The position numbers and the translations under genes were made by a program. The notes below the pieces were generated by a model. It saw nothing but the letters and a program-made list of their open reading frames with translations. It had not been told where the DNA came from and did no database searches. This document shows, piece by piece, positions 24,839 to 38,631 of a stretch of 64,000 nt of DNA; positions within the stretch are counted from its first letter, which is position 1, and the number at the start of each line of letters is the position of its first letter. This DNA comes from Pezicula radicicola (taxonomy: Eukaryota; Ascomycota; Leotiomycetes; Helotiales; Dermateaceae), in NCBI GenBank assembly GCA_003008705.1, contig PDUO01000011.1, positions 1,045,956 to 1,109,955 on the forward strand, written 5' to 3'.

Positions 24839-25737
24839 GATGGGAGCGGGGGGAGTGCGACCAAACTGAGCCTGCAACGAGGAAGAGGTCAGATAAGAAG
24901 AGATGACGTGCTGTTGGTGGGGTGGATGATGTACAAGTACGGATTATTCGATACTGCAGCAGACTCAAATTCGAAGGGAAAGATTCGAGTGAATGTTGTT
25001 AGAGTTCGAGATGGAGGGGAAGTTCTGGTGGGACGCAGGGTAGTGGGGTTGTTTATAGCAGCTTTTTCGTGAGTTGATTGCGAACGACGCACACAACCGC
25101 CGCTGCAGCCTTCACCCGGCGTCGGGTTCAGGTTAGCGTCTGACTAGATCATGTGATTAAATAGTAGTCAATAAGCTGCAATAATGGAAAAGAGCTGTTG
25201 ATGTTTGCCTGAGAGTAGGTAATAGGCATAATAAGCATAATAAGCACTGTCAGCAATTCTCAAGTAGTGGATAGGCAACTTCATTAATGCCTTGATCCTT
25301 CTAATTATATCTTCATTAATGCCAAGTTGTACTCCTTTTGTACAGTGAGTTTGGATATACGAATACTTCCGAAAGTCACGCGTATCCCGGCCAACCCCAC
25401 CAGGTCTTGCAGGGAGATAGATTTATTATAACCGAAAACATACAGACAGTACCTTACATATAGATTGGTCAGTTTAAGCACTATTTCATCCCAATACATC
25501 CTCTTAAGGCCCCTTGTAGTGGAAGGGTTTGGACACTTACCTAACCGGAGGACCAGTTAGTCCCAGTGCTGCAACTAGATGTGGTGGATTGTTGCTTACT
25601 TGCTTTCGTAGAACTACATTTCTTATACAAAGTATACCGTGACGCTTCAGACATCTTCACTCCTCAATGCTTTGGTAACTTACTGAGATTCATTTGAAGG
25701 TTTTGTCTTGTATCACTTATACAAGTCAACAACCAAA
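24839..25737. other. Intergenic spacer
   Basis: Shared promoter region of cofilin (minus) and the HIT gene (plus). About 25225-25246 has a short repeated ATAATAAGC word. No gene seen. Confidence 0.45.
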
Positions 25738-26393
25738 ATGCCCTGCCCATTCTGTATGATAGCAGAAGGCATCCCGCCTTCTCCCTCTCCTGCAATTCTC
25801 ACCTCCCCATTGGGCTCAGCCTACCCAATTCTCTCCACCTCGACCGTCGTTGCCTTCCTAGATATTGCCCCAGTTTCCCGAGGCCACCTACTCATCTGTC
25901 CACGACAGCACGCAACTAAGATCACTGACCTCACTCCTTCCGAGTCTGCCGCTATTGGGTTCTGGTTGCCGGTTTTAAGCAAGGCTGTCATGAGAGCTAT
26001 ATATGGTGATAAAGGCGAGGAGGGTTGCTGGAATGTATTGCAGGCTAATGGTTTGCTTTTCTTTCAATCGATAGATTGCTTAACTTACTTTCATTAGGAG
26101 CCGACGCAGGACAAACCGTTCCTCATGCGCATTTTCATATTATTCCACGAGTTGGGATGTCAGGAATTGCCGTGGGAGAGAGTGAGATGTCAGATGCTGA
26201 GCGAAAGAATCTTGTCCTGGGCGAAGGACCGAGAATCAAGCTGGAGGATAAAGAGGGCAGAGATTTGAGTGTTTTGATTCAAGTAGAGGTCAGCAAGGAG
26301 ATTGATTTCCTCAAGAAACAGGGCGAAGTATTTATACTGGATGAAGGAAAGGAATTTTGGGGCAAGGTGGGAAAGGTAGGATTAAAGCTCTGA
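25738..26393 (+). CDS. HIT-family nucleotide hydrolase
   Basis: Two exons, 25738..26050 and 26098..26393, give 202 residues. The histidine-triad motif PHAHFHIIPR is intact, with H114, H116 and H118. The N-terminus CPFCMIAEG has the C-x2-C start common to HIT proteins, and VVAFLDIAPVSRGHLLICPRQH is the first conserved block. HIT proteins hydrolyse or transfer nucleotidyl groups through a histidyl-AMP intermediate (the Hint/Fhit/Hnt groups). Length and the CPFC start point to the Hint/HNT1-like group rather than Fhit, but the C-terminal extension of about 60 residues is fungus-type. Start chosen at MPCPFC. Confidence 0.9.
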
Positions 26394-26764
26394 AGCCACG
26401 CTCGACGCTACTTGGACAATGGGCTAGACAACTTACTATTCAAAAATCATGTCCCGTATCCTCTGGCGCTCCAAGTGAATGAAACACCAGCTGAGAACCT
26501 GGCATTGGTTGGAATGATCATTTTAATTTTGATGTGGTTTTGTTCCTTCCTTATTCTACCAACCCTCTCTAGATACAATACAAAGTTCCTTTTGTTTTAC
26601 ATAGACCGAATTGCTCCGCGAATGCCAGATTTTAAACAACATACGAAGAGAATTGAGTGGGGTGAGTGGTAGAAAACATTATACAACAGCCGTAAGACAT
26701 GAAATCCCGTAGGGAGACGCTCAAAAATGCAATGATACAAGGGAAAGATGACGATGTCAGACTT
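26394..26764. other. Spacer between convergent genes
   Basis: 3' regions of the HIT and HSP60 genes. A hydrophobic open frame at 26412-26672 has no ATG before its transmembrane-like segment and is not called. Confidence 0.5.
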
Positions 26765-28650
<1,886 letters not shown>

Positions 28651-28822
28651 ATTGAAAGGATTGTAGAGAGCAACACTAATGAAAGGCAGAACTCCAGGTG
28701 ATACACAATGCTACGAGGAATTGAGAATGAAAAGGAGGATTATGTTTGTTGATTGGAATTGTTGATGAGAAGACGGACTGGGAGAGTAAGTTCGACCAAA
28801 AAAATCCACAGGCCTGCCATCC

Positions 28823-28835
28823 GAAGCTTCGAGAA
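28823..28835 (-). promoter_or_regulatory. Heat-shock element upstream of HSP60
   Basis: GAAGCTTCGAGAA is a perfect GAAnnTTCnnGAA trimer, the binding site of heat-shock factor. It lies 173 bp upstream of the HSP60 ATG. Confidence 0.7.
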
Positions 28836-31800
28836 CTAGACTAGGATAAAAGTAATGCCGATATGACATGGGCGCGACACGTTGAGCCTCGACTTCATCA
28901 ACGACATCTCTTCTATTAACGCGTAGTTCAGCGTAGTTCATCAACACAGTCACTGCAGGCTACGGATATGTTTTTGGCGTGTTAGAATTTGGAACGAAAG
29001 GAACCAAAATCCCTTGAGGGAATATCTGGTACGCTTGCTCGCACCACTCACTCTCCTCGACTCCCTCTTGAGGAACATGAGTAGAAATCGTAAATCAAGC
29101 CTGAGAGAAGTATCATTTCCTAACCCTAAGCCTTCTTATTAAAGCCTCCTTCGTAGGGTCGCATATGAGGACTTTTTAATTAACGGTAGTATTGTACTCT
29201 CATCTCTGCACAGTGTATCGCTGTATCGCGATATTATTTTGTCACAAAGTCGCAACGTTGCTGACTTACGCCTACCTAAAAACCTCATTCACGTTATTAA
29301 AGCGAAGTTAGTACACACATTGACCTTCCTAAATAATTACCTAGTATTTCTAACACTAATATCAGTCTTCTCACTTCCAGCAGTGTATTAAGAAGGAGCT
29401 TAGGTAGGTAGGCAAGGTGTTATCTCAGCTTGGTTCTAACAAGTGAAGTTAAAACCAGCCTGTGTCAATACTCACAAACAAAGTCCGCATATCAAGCTTA
29501 GTTCCTGAAATTGATCTATGGGCAGACTACTTCTACTATGAATCATAACAAAAATGGTCAATGCGCGAGAAAGGCACTTAATTGTAAATGCGACCACAAC
29601 TCTTTGTAAAGCATAGTTGCTTATCAAATAAGGGAGGCGGAGCGACTGCGAAACAGTGACTGTTTAAAGTGAAGTACAAAGAGCATACCTTTTGTCTAGT
29701 GTACTTATTGGCCTTTGATTGCAAGTTTTGGTTCTGTGCAGTTTTAACCCAGAGTTTCTGTTGCTCACAATATTACCCTAACGTCTGGCAAAAAAGCAAA
29801 AGCAAACATCTATATTTCAATATAAGTTGTAGAAACCATTTCTCAACTGTTCCGGTAGTACATATAGTGCGTAAAACGAAGCGTCATTGGAACAAAAAAG
29901 TCTGCTATACTAAGAGACCAGAAGTGTGGAAATCTCAGAGCATTCGATAAGTTCCAGATGCCTTGAATGAGAATTATCCTAGCCTGTGGCCACTAGGATA
30001 CCAAATTTCAAGGAGCTAGTAAATGCGAGCGTCTGAATCTTTCGAGAGCAAGAACAATGTTGATGAAGATCCTAAGCAGAATGTAGACTGCGTCACCGGA
30101 ATATCTAACGGCTGATGAGAATTCTAGATGCACACAATTTAGAATTAGATCAAACAAGTCAAATTACGTCTTTTGTTACCGTAGACAACAAGTCGATTGG
30201 TGTATTGCATCTTCGAACGAACATCTTGGTGCCCTCATTGTTTTCGTTGCTGCAAAGTGATAAGTTGGTAATAGCATTCTGTTCTATAGTGGACAAGAAG
30301 GTATGATGCACAAGAGAAACTTACCAACATTACGTGCTCGCTAAGTAAGCTGAGGAGGAGGGTAAGGGCCCTGTTTCCAAGGATTTCAGTTGGTCAGCAA
30401 GGGAAGCCGGGGTGGCAGTCATTTTGGGAGGGCCAACTGTGCGGACCTTGGTCGTAGTAGTTACCAGGGCGCATTTGGCTAGCTCCGCCGAGATATCATG
30501 TTCGCTGTGGACCTTCCCCCAACAACAATCACAACACAAAAGGCTACACCACGTCCGTTACGACTTTTGTCGTAGGTGAACCCATCATTCTCCTACAGTT
30601 GTTACCTGGACCTTCAAGACCTCATACGGTGCTGCTGGGCAAATTTGCACACACTTCGTCGTCATGTCTCTTGCCATGGTCGCACGCCATAGTCGCAAAT
30701 ATTGGCTTCCTACTTGAAGCATGCGTCTTGAAAAGTTTGCAGATCCTCCAAAAGGAATCTTGGGTCTTTCTTTGAAACTCCACTATGTGAATATGTCTCA
30801 GTCGGCAGGGTTGGTTGGTCAGACGCACGTAGCTGACTGTTGACTTGGCAGGAACCTTTTCGTGTATCGCATTTCTGCCCTGACGACACGTTGCAAACCA
30901 CGTAGCTCTGAACAAACTTCCACATCGGTATGTTACCCTTGTTCTATAGCATGACATGAGTTAATAAAGAACGCACGTAGATCTCTGTATTCCAAGCTAC
31001 CGAACTGAATCTGAAGCGAGCAGGTCTGACATTCTAATACCATCATAGCAACGAACCGACAATAGAAACACGAGTTTTGATGATGATCATCTGGCTCTGA
31101 GTATGTCCTTTGGATTGTGCAGGCTCTTTGGGCAACGGAGGCTGCGTTCGAGCGATTTCTGATACATTTGTGGCTAAGATCCTGGTAATGTCAGTGTCTA
31201 TCCTTGGTCAATTCCGCCAAATAGAGTAGCTTGAATGGCAGTTAACTTGGAAGTCTAGGACTCACCTCGGATGTATCTGCCTACTATGTTCCAAAGTTCA
31301 CGAAAAATGCCCTGCCTTGGAGTTCCAGTGGCCAATCACCTGCTTCCTTTCGTAGATATTCCGATTAGGACCCCAACTTACTTTCTTGTAACCTGGCCTA
31401 CAACCTGCAAGAACCTTGCTCGTCCATTTTCTGTTTGTGCAACCAGAAATCAGGAGATCCAACTTTTCGTCGGCCCATTGGGATAATGTAACCTTTGACC
31501 TATCTGTCCGAAGGTGGCCTTACAACTATGAAGGTTGCTTAAATTGGTGCCGATTCTGTTGGCAAGTGGTGCCTCGAATCGTCGGCAGGTTGGTTCGAAT
31601 AACCTGAGCTTGGTGTGACACCGAAATATTAGCCTCGGAACTTGCGTTTCCTACCACCGTCAAGAGGATCCATGCAACACTTATAGCTTTGACAGCCGTA
31701 GGATTCGGTCACTTGCAAGTGGCATGACGCCTTCATGGAATTTGGTTTGCATTGCATTCTTTACTATTAGTACATGCATCAGTGCGACCGTATTTGGAAG

Positions 31801-32171
31801 ATTGATACGGATTCCTTCTCCTCCCCAAGCCACGGTCATTGATAACGACAATCAGTTAATGGTGATCCAGCCCTGGTCTCCAATAATTTCCGGTGCATTA
31901 AGCGCCTAGCGACTGATACATCTTAACGACGCAGCCGAAACGGAACGAAAAAAGACGATTCCGCAAGAAATAAATATATATGTGCATGTTGTGCTGAGAA
32001 CGAGCTAGAGGGCAATTTCAAAAACGAGGTTGCAATAAGCGAATATCAAGTCGTCCTTGGCTGTTGCCTCAAGAGTTCGTCAGGGAATAGGTGTTGCTAC
32101 GCGAAGCTACGAGCGTTCGAAATAGTCGTTTGTTGTGCCTCCGGCATTGCTGTTAAAGACCATCCGGTGAT
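28836..32171. other. Gene desert, 3.3 kb
   Basis: No reading frame with recognisable domains. The longest frames (30622-30957 minus, 29669-29950 plus) have odd composition and no splice-compatible partners. 31724-31906 would encode a 61-residue peptide with a secretion-signal-like start (WNLVCIAFFTISTCISATVF), but nothing else supports it. The segment could be a decayed transposon or a long non-coding transcript; neither can be shown from the sequence alone. Confidence 0.4.
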
Positions 32172-34380
32172 TTAAGAGCCACTGAACGATGTTTGATGAT
32201 GACCCAACATATCGGTCTCATCAAATAGTTCCTCATCGATAGCATCTGGCAATTCAAAGTCTGGGATCTCATCGGTTGGAACCATCCCGCCAGGGTCCAT
32301 TCCAGAGGAACCATGTTGACGAAAACCAGTAGTCTCCGGGGGGGCATTTCCAGTGGCTTCGATCACTCCATAAGGCGATGCGGGTGTGTTGTGTGGTGCA
32401 AGGATTCCACGTCTACCAGTGTTGCCAAATACACCATGATCCCATAAATCGCCATGGCTTCCATCTCTGAGACTGTGCTCAAAGCGCGACTGTTCGGCCT
32501 GCAACTGCGTTAGCCTGCTACTTTTATACTACATATGTGTTTGATGCAGTTGTGGTACTTACTATCTGGTTGATGAATGGTCCAAATGGGCCGAGGATCT
32601 GCTCGTGGAGTTGGCCGTAAAGACTATACGCAGGTACTGGAGACCAAGGGGCAGAGTTAAGGACTCCAGAATCGTGTACGAGCATATCTGAGAGGTCGCT
32701 GTTGTCCATGTCATCGTCATAAGGCGCAACATCTGAAGACTCGTTGTCAGCCTCCATCCCTTCATCGACGTATTCGTAGAGCTTGAAATCGCCATTGCCA
32801 TCTGCGTATCCAGCTCGGCCTTGTTCATCAAGGTAAACACCACGCTCTTCATCCCAATGGACAAAGAACTGGGAAGGCTGTTCTTGGAGTTCCAAAAGTT
32901 TCTCAGTAAGCTTCTCCGGGCTCATGCGTAGGATAACTATTCGAGATTTGACTGGAGCTTGTGGGTCGTTCTGAATAGAGGGCTTGTCCTCATCCTCATC
33001 CTCGGACGACTCATCCTCAGAGGCATCTTGCTCGCCCGCAGCGTCGTCATCTCCTCCATTATAGCCCTCAACATCTTCATCTCCGTCCTCGTCTCCGTCT
33101 TCATCTCCATCGCTGTCACCCTCGTCATCAGCATCTCCACCAAAATCAGAACCACTCTCAAGCGAATCTTCGAGATCATCAAGTTCATCCACATCTTCGT
33201 CGTGACGAGATTTTGGTGCTAGTCGGCGTTGTCTGGTACTATATCGACGGGGTACGTTCGGTTCAGCTTCTTCCTTCTTGACTTTATTCAAGAACTCGGG
33301 AGGAAGTCCGTTGTATGTATTCGGCTGCTTCATGAAATCCTTCGTACCCGACTTTCCTTGACGCTCGGTTACGGGCTTGACTCCCCCAGCCTCCTTTATG
33401 GCCAGTGTCTTCTGCTTCTTAGCATTTGCAACAGCGCATAAGATTGGATCCTTTCGATAATTTCCAGATCCCCGTACGACGTTTGGGACTATCAACGACT
33501 CCTGTAGATCGGTCCAGTCTTCGTCCCACGTCAAGTTCTTCTCGGACCCGACATATGGGCCTTGAAAGTCACGAACGACGCCCCGAATGTTAGGATCGAT
33601 GTTTGACCACTTCTTCCCCATCAATGGCGGTACCATATGTCCTTCTGCGAGAAGAACAGAACGAAGTTTGCCGAGTTGTTGCTTGGCACTACTACCATTG
33701 CGGCCAGGTCCAGCAAGACGCTGAACTGTAGCATCCCATGGCAACTCGATGTCAGCCTTATGGGCCTCGTAGACGAGATGCAGAAGCAATTTCTCATACA
33801 TGCGAGCACGGTGCCAGTCTACAAGCTTCCGGCCCTTGACACGACCGTTGTTGTGCTTGTTATCCAATGAACGCTTTGTCTCCCTCGCAGCGGCATCTCG
33901 CGCTCGTCTAGCAAGACGCTTGTGATACTTGCTTCGGTCCTCATCGTCCATATTTAGATACTTTGTTCGATCCTTCTCAGGCATATCAAGCACCTTCTTC
34001 TGTTCATCCTCATCCATCTCAAGGAGGAACTCCTTCCGATGGTCATCAGTCATCGCGAGGACCTTGTGCTGTTCATCGAGAGGGATACTAAGAAGCTTCT
34101 TTCTCTCCATGGAGGGTATATCTTTGACTGCTCCAGAAATGCTTGAATCCAACAGCTTCTTGTCTTGCTTGTTCTTGGGGAGATGGGAGAGTTCTTTAAC
34201 GTCTTTATCAGTAATTAATGGAAGTTGAGTGGTCGTATCGCTCTCTTCATGTTCAGTCTTAAGACTGCTTAGCTTAACCTTCTTGGCTGGAATAGACTGG
34301 CTGTCTGAAGCAGACAATCCGCCATCATCGTCAACCGCTGGTGATTGAGCCAAAGCACGACGACTTCTACGAACCGCCAT
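32172..34380 (-). CDS. Acidic nuclear-type protein with short tandem repeats
   Basis: Two exons, 34380..32563 and 32498..32172, give 714 residues. The N-terminus is basic (MAVRRSRRALAQ) with a PAKKVKL nuclear-localisation-like motif. Residues of about 90-155 form roughly six 11-12-residue repeats of the pattern P/D-x-D/E-E/D-x-x-K-x-L-x-M. A basic helix (RLARRARDAAARETKR) follows. The conserved-looking core (KLLLHLVYEAHKADIELPWD...GKLRSVLLAEGHMVPP, about 195-255) resembles a helical domain seen in hypothetical proteins of other ascomycetes. A long Asp/Glu/Gly tract spans about 410-470, and the tail is Gly/Pro-rich. No enzyme motif. A chromatin or transcription role is inferred from composition and from the neighbouring Myb-like family. 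Confidence 0.8.
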
Positions 34381-35718
34381 CTTGACTCCGTCGAACTATC
34401 AAGCGGTGTTACAGTGATCGTTATAGACAGGATCTTCCTCCTTTGTTGCTTGGAAATGTCGCTCGGTAGATGTGTCCTATAAACAAAGTCAATGTTGGCT
34501 GTCGTTCTAAGAGACCTTCATGTGATCGCAGAGAAACATACACCCGCAATGAATACCAACTTGTGCTCGAAGATCGAAGGATTTGAAGAAGGAACAATGC
34601 GTTAAAGCGGTGTGTGAGAAGAATAATCAAGATCGAAGCCAGCCTATGGCTACTAGGAAGGGAAGGGGTGATAAGTGAAGAAGAAGAATATAATGAAGAT
34701 GAAGATGATGAAGATGCTCAATTAAGTCTAAGCGAGCTTCGTAAGATATCCGGTGGGAACGACAATGAAGAGCATCATCTCTGGAATTGTGCAGAGATCA
34801 CAGACCTTGCTGTGACTTTCTTTGGTGTTGTTGGACTGTGCGGGGGTAGCAGATGAAGGTTTGTGGTAGGCTTGGATACAAGTCGTGCGAAGCTCCACGA
34901 AACCTCAAAGACGTAAGATCTTCCGAAGCGATGAGGCAAAGAAAACAGCGAAGAGTACGATCATGGTGATAGGATTGTACGATCTTCCTTCGGCTCGCCA
35001 GTGAATTTTGTGCAGTGAGGAGGGAGGAGATTTTCAAGTCGGTGGAAGTGTGCTCTGTAGCACGCTGACCACTGCTGTGATGTTTACACCAATGAAATTA
35101 CACGTACCGAAGATAGATGAATGTGTAGCAGCTCCAGAGGGATTCTAGATGCTTCCTTGGGGATGCGTCTGACGAAGTTTGGTGGTTAAAGAGGGTTGGT
35201 GTTGTCAAATGCGATTATCAACAAAGCGACAACCGAGTATTCGAACCCCAACACGGCACTATACCTCTTTCGGCAACTTCACTATGAGTATTGCCTTCTA
35301 GTAGCCCAGGTCAAGTCTATTACTCAATAAGCCAGTTACTCAAATAAGAGGAGAGTAGGGCTTGATGGACTGGGAGAAATCCAAAAGTGTGGCAGAGTGT
35401 TTATGATCCATACGGGACCCTGCCAAACATATTGCAGGAACATCACAGTAGGGCCACTCAGAAGGAATTTGAGGATCTGTTTCGTCTATATTCATTGAGG
35501 TGATTCAAAAGCTGCCGGCAAAGCCACCTGGTGGAACAATTCTGTTGCAGTTCAAATCACCAAATTCGTCTATGCCCTCCTTGGATTTCTGCCAGATATC
35601 CTACACGCCAGAATTCATCGCGAAAAATGATAACATGGAAGAAAGAGCGTCCCCAAGCCAAGCCATACCACCATATATGTCATATTCCCCTTAAATGCCA
35701 GGCTCCACTATTTGCAGC
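34381..35718. other. Intergenic spacer
   Basis: 1.3 kb. A GAA/GAT-rich stretch at about 34678-34718 produces a spurious acidic reading frame. AGT[CT]ACTC-like words occur near 35317-35345, as in other spacers of this region. No gene supported. Confidence 0.45.
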
Positions 35719-36566
35719 TCAGTCTAGGACAATGCTGTTCTGGCTATAGTGGTTATCTGCTTGCTGCGATTGATGTTGGTACATGCCCCGAGCATCACTT
35801 CCTGAAGAAGCACCCATTCCTGACGAAGCACCGCCCATGGACGAAGTACGCATTACCGAAGAAGCGTTCATTGGCATTGTTGTAGGTGCATACGAGTAAG
35901 AGTCATTGGCTTGCACACCATAGCCATAGCTACCCTGGGGGTTGTTGTAGCTGGCAGATGAGAAGGAATACTCAGGCTCAGTCTCGAAGTTGCCATACGA
36001 GCTAGGAGAGTAATCATCCATGTACTGCATGAAGCCAGAATTGGTATCAAGAGCCAATCTTGCCATATCCTGCGTGCTGTGTTCCTCCTTTACTACCAGC
36101 TCCTCCTTTGTGTTGACTGGATCAGGCTTGATGCTGTTGGTAAAAGTCTCCTCATCATCCGCAGCAACATTATCCTCCATGAATGCATCACCCTTGCGCT
36201 TCTTCGGGGTTCGAGATTCGCAGCGCTCAGTCTTCGTAACACGATTCGGGGCAGGCTTGACAGTAGTTGTATTGGGAGCGATGCCGTGGGCTCTCATCAT
36301 ACGCTCGTAGCGCTTAGCACTGAGTTGCCAGTGATTATTAGCAATGTATAAACTCCAAGTAAAGGATGAGAAGGGTCTGCATAGTTTACTTACGCTGCAC
36401 CCTTGCTAACGATCTTGCACTCTTGGGCAACCTGACTGAAGTCGACCTACTCAGGTCAGTCTGTGGGGATTTGACTCAAGTGCGCATAGCCCACCTTGCC
36501 ATTGTTGCTGTAACGAATACAACTGATCAGGAACTTGAACTGCTCTTCATTGGAAGCAGGAGCCAT
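35719..36566 (-). CDS. Myb/SANT-like protein A of a local array
   Basis: Three exons (36566..36495, 36446..36394, 36319..35719) give 241 residues. Residues 1-55 form the Myb-like domain: NEEQFKFLISCIRYSNNGK, VDFSQVAQEC, then AAAKRYERMMRAHGI. Hydrophobic spacing fits three helices and a basic third helix. The first intron (phase 0) falls exactly before VDF. After the domain come a TPKKRK nuclear-localisation-like motif, an acidic/Thr segment and a Ser/Tyr/Gly/Met-rich low-complexity tail that resembles an activation domain. Probably a nuclear DNA-binding regulator; no target known. The second intron (phase 2) is found only in this copy. Confidence 0.82.
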
Positions 36567-37218
36567 GCTGTATTGCTGTACTTTATGTACTCTGCTGTGT
36601 GGGGTTGCAGTATTATTGACAGTTGGAATCTTGGTCCTTGATCGAAGGTGATGGCTGGACCACAATATTGGATGGAATGGGTCTCTAAAATTGGCGTGCC
36701 TGACAAAATGGTGTCTTGGGTTTTAAAGGATGGGATCTTTCAGCACCTTGCTCACTACGATATTGTCAAGGAAGGTCCAGATGCAGATTTAACGTAGGCC
36801 TCCGGATGTTTGCCTCGTTTTGCAAGGAGCCTTTGCTTCATCGTCAAAAAGAGCTTTGGATGAGAAGCAACTTTCCGCCGCACAAAATTCAAAGAAACCT
36901 GTGGTCTGAAGGGGGCATCCATAATCACAAGCTAAATTGCACATTGTAGGGGACCAGAGAGTGTGTATTGGTCTATAAGATTACGATGCAAATATCCGCC
37001 AAAGCCATGCAGCAAACGCCAACCTGTCCACCATCCGTTGTTGTACTTGGACCCAGATGCAAAGGATTACCACTGATATTGAAAGAAATCTCGTGGGACA
37101 CTGGAGCCAGATCAGTGATTGCTATAGAAAGAACGCGTCCAAGACATCAAGCTTACCTTGCTGCAGCATGAGTCAAAGACTGAAGAAGAAAATTGTTGCA
37201 AGATTGAGTCCTAAGTGA
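36567..37218. other. Intergenic spacer in the Myb-like array
   Basis: Promoter side of copy A and 3' side of copy B. Nothing else recognised. Confidence 0.5.
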
Positions 37219-37749
37219 TTAAGACTCGTGCATTGGACTACCGCCATCTGGGGTCTTGACACCCAGAGCACGGTATAATGCGCCTGGAGTCATTCCCTGA
37301 AGATCGTCGTCGTCGTCATCATCATCATCCATATGATCAAAGTAAGATGATTCTTCCTCATCTTCCTCCTTGATTGTATGCAGGACCTTTCGATTGACAT
37401 TGCTCTTGGCAACAGGTCGAGCAATGCCTTTCTTCTGAACGACTCTGGCCTTCTTCTTTGCGGGCTCTCCCTCATGGTCGCCGGCCGAGGTAATCTTCAT
37501 ACCAGTATCACCTCGGATCTTTTCGAATAGCTTCTTAAACACAGCTTTTGAATTCTTTCCGTACTTCGTGCCGACTTCATCAGTGACCTTTTGGTAATTG
37601 ACCTTGGAAACTCTTAGCACTCCTAAGATGACAGCATGTCCAGTGTTTGCATGGAAATTTAGGGTACTTACTTCTGGAACTTCAGTCATTTGTCGGAAGA
37701 CGGCTACAAGGAGCTTCTGCTCAGTGGCCGTAAGGTTGTCGAGAGACAT
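37219..37749 (-). CDS. Myb/SANT-like protein B of the array
   Basis: Two exons, 37749..37672 and 37602..37219, give 153 residues. The domain reads LTATEQKLLVAVFRQMTEVPE, intron, VNYQKVTDEVGTKYGKNSKA, VFKKLFEKIRG. The phase-0 intron sits at the same point as in copies A, C, D, E and F. The middle is Lys-rich (PAKKKARVVQKKG), then an acidic run with eleven Asp and one Met (DHMDDDDDDDDDLQ), then a short tail GALYRALGVKTPDGGSP. Copy C, 0.9 kb away, is its closest relative by eye, so the two look like a recent tandem duplication. An upstream in-frame ATG at 37842 exists, but 37749 matches the family start. Confidence 0.82.
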   Translation of the reverse strand: MSLDNLTATEQKLLVAVFRQMTEVPEVSTLNFHANTGHAVILGVLRVSKVNYQKVTDEVGTKYGKNSKAVFKKLFEKIRGDTGMKITSAGDHEGEPAKKKARVVQKKGIARPVAKSNVNRKVLHTIKEEDEEESSYFDHMDDDDDDDDDLQGMTPGALYRALGVKTPDGGSPMHES

Positions 37750-38631
37750 GATTGCTGGGCTATGACATGTCAGCTTCTGCGGGGAAGCCAGCGCGACTAC
37801 TCCTTCTAGGAAGCTGTAGGTAGTTCTAGGTTCGGAACTCACTTTCTACGATGTTTAGGTGTTTTGGCGAAATGTGGTTGTTTTAGTTACTGTTTCTGAA
37901 GCCTTTCAGATACAGTCTGTATGGAGATCTGCTTCTTGTTGTTGTGTTGAGTATGTTGGTCGTTGTGGGAATCAAGCGAAGCATGAGCACAGGGGTAGTC
38001 CAGATTCGGCCAGGCTCCAGCACGAAAACAGCAACGAGGAATAGGAGGGAAAGACAGAGGAGTCCAGCATACCAATTCCCCGGACTCTCACTTCGATGCT
38101 GCAAGAAAGAATGAGATGCTCTGGCTACTTCTTACTCTCCCGAGGCACTCAGGACTCAAGTCCACTGTTGTAGTACTTTTATACCAAGGTACTTATCATG
38201 GTAGACGAAGCCTTTGTTCACCATCGGTCTTTCTTTTAAACCACCTCCGCACTAATCGGGCAGTGATTCTTGGTGCCAAGTATAATTCAATCTGAGATCC
38301 ACGTCCGCACAACACATTGTAGGACCATACAGCATTCCTGAGGAAAGACGTTGTGTAATGATTTTAAAAAGAGAATGGCGCTTGTCTCTGGAGACGAACA
38401 ACAGTTTTCCAAGGCGCGTTCGGTACAGACGAGATCTTGAATCTTTTCTTGAATCCATGAACTCTGCGAAATCAAATCACTTGACTTAAAACTCACCTGC
38501 GGGATAGCTCACTCGACTTGAGCGATCGACCCAGCTTAAGTTATTCCTGGTTCGGCAAGGAAATTCACAAGAAGTATCTCATAAACTCGTGGGCACAGTT
38601 TTTGAGGAAAGCAATACATAGTATAACATTA
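37750..38631. other. Intergenic spacer in the Myb-like array
   Basis: 0.9 kb between copies B and C. No gene recognised. Confidence 0.5.

Noticed and set aside
26412..26672. Open frame with a transmembrane-like segment between HIT and HSP60
   Set aside because: It opens with TTG and has no ATG before the hydrophobic part. It lies in the 3' overlap of two convergent genes, and no splice partner was found.
29115..29135. AACCCTAA, a telomere-like word
   Set aside because: A single copy only; no tandem run.
30622..30957. 111-codon minus-strand frame in the gene desert
   Set aside because: Arg/Cys/His-rich random-looking composition and no recognisable motif.
34678..34856. Acidic plus-strand frame upstream of the 714-residue protein
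   Set aside because: Produced by a simple GAA/GAT-rich tract; no conserved pattern.
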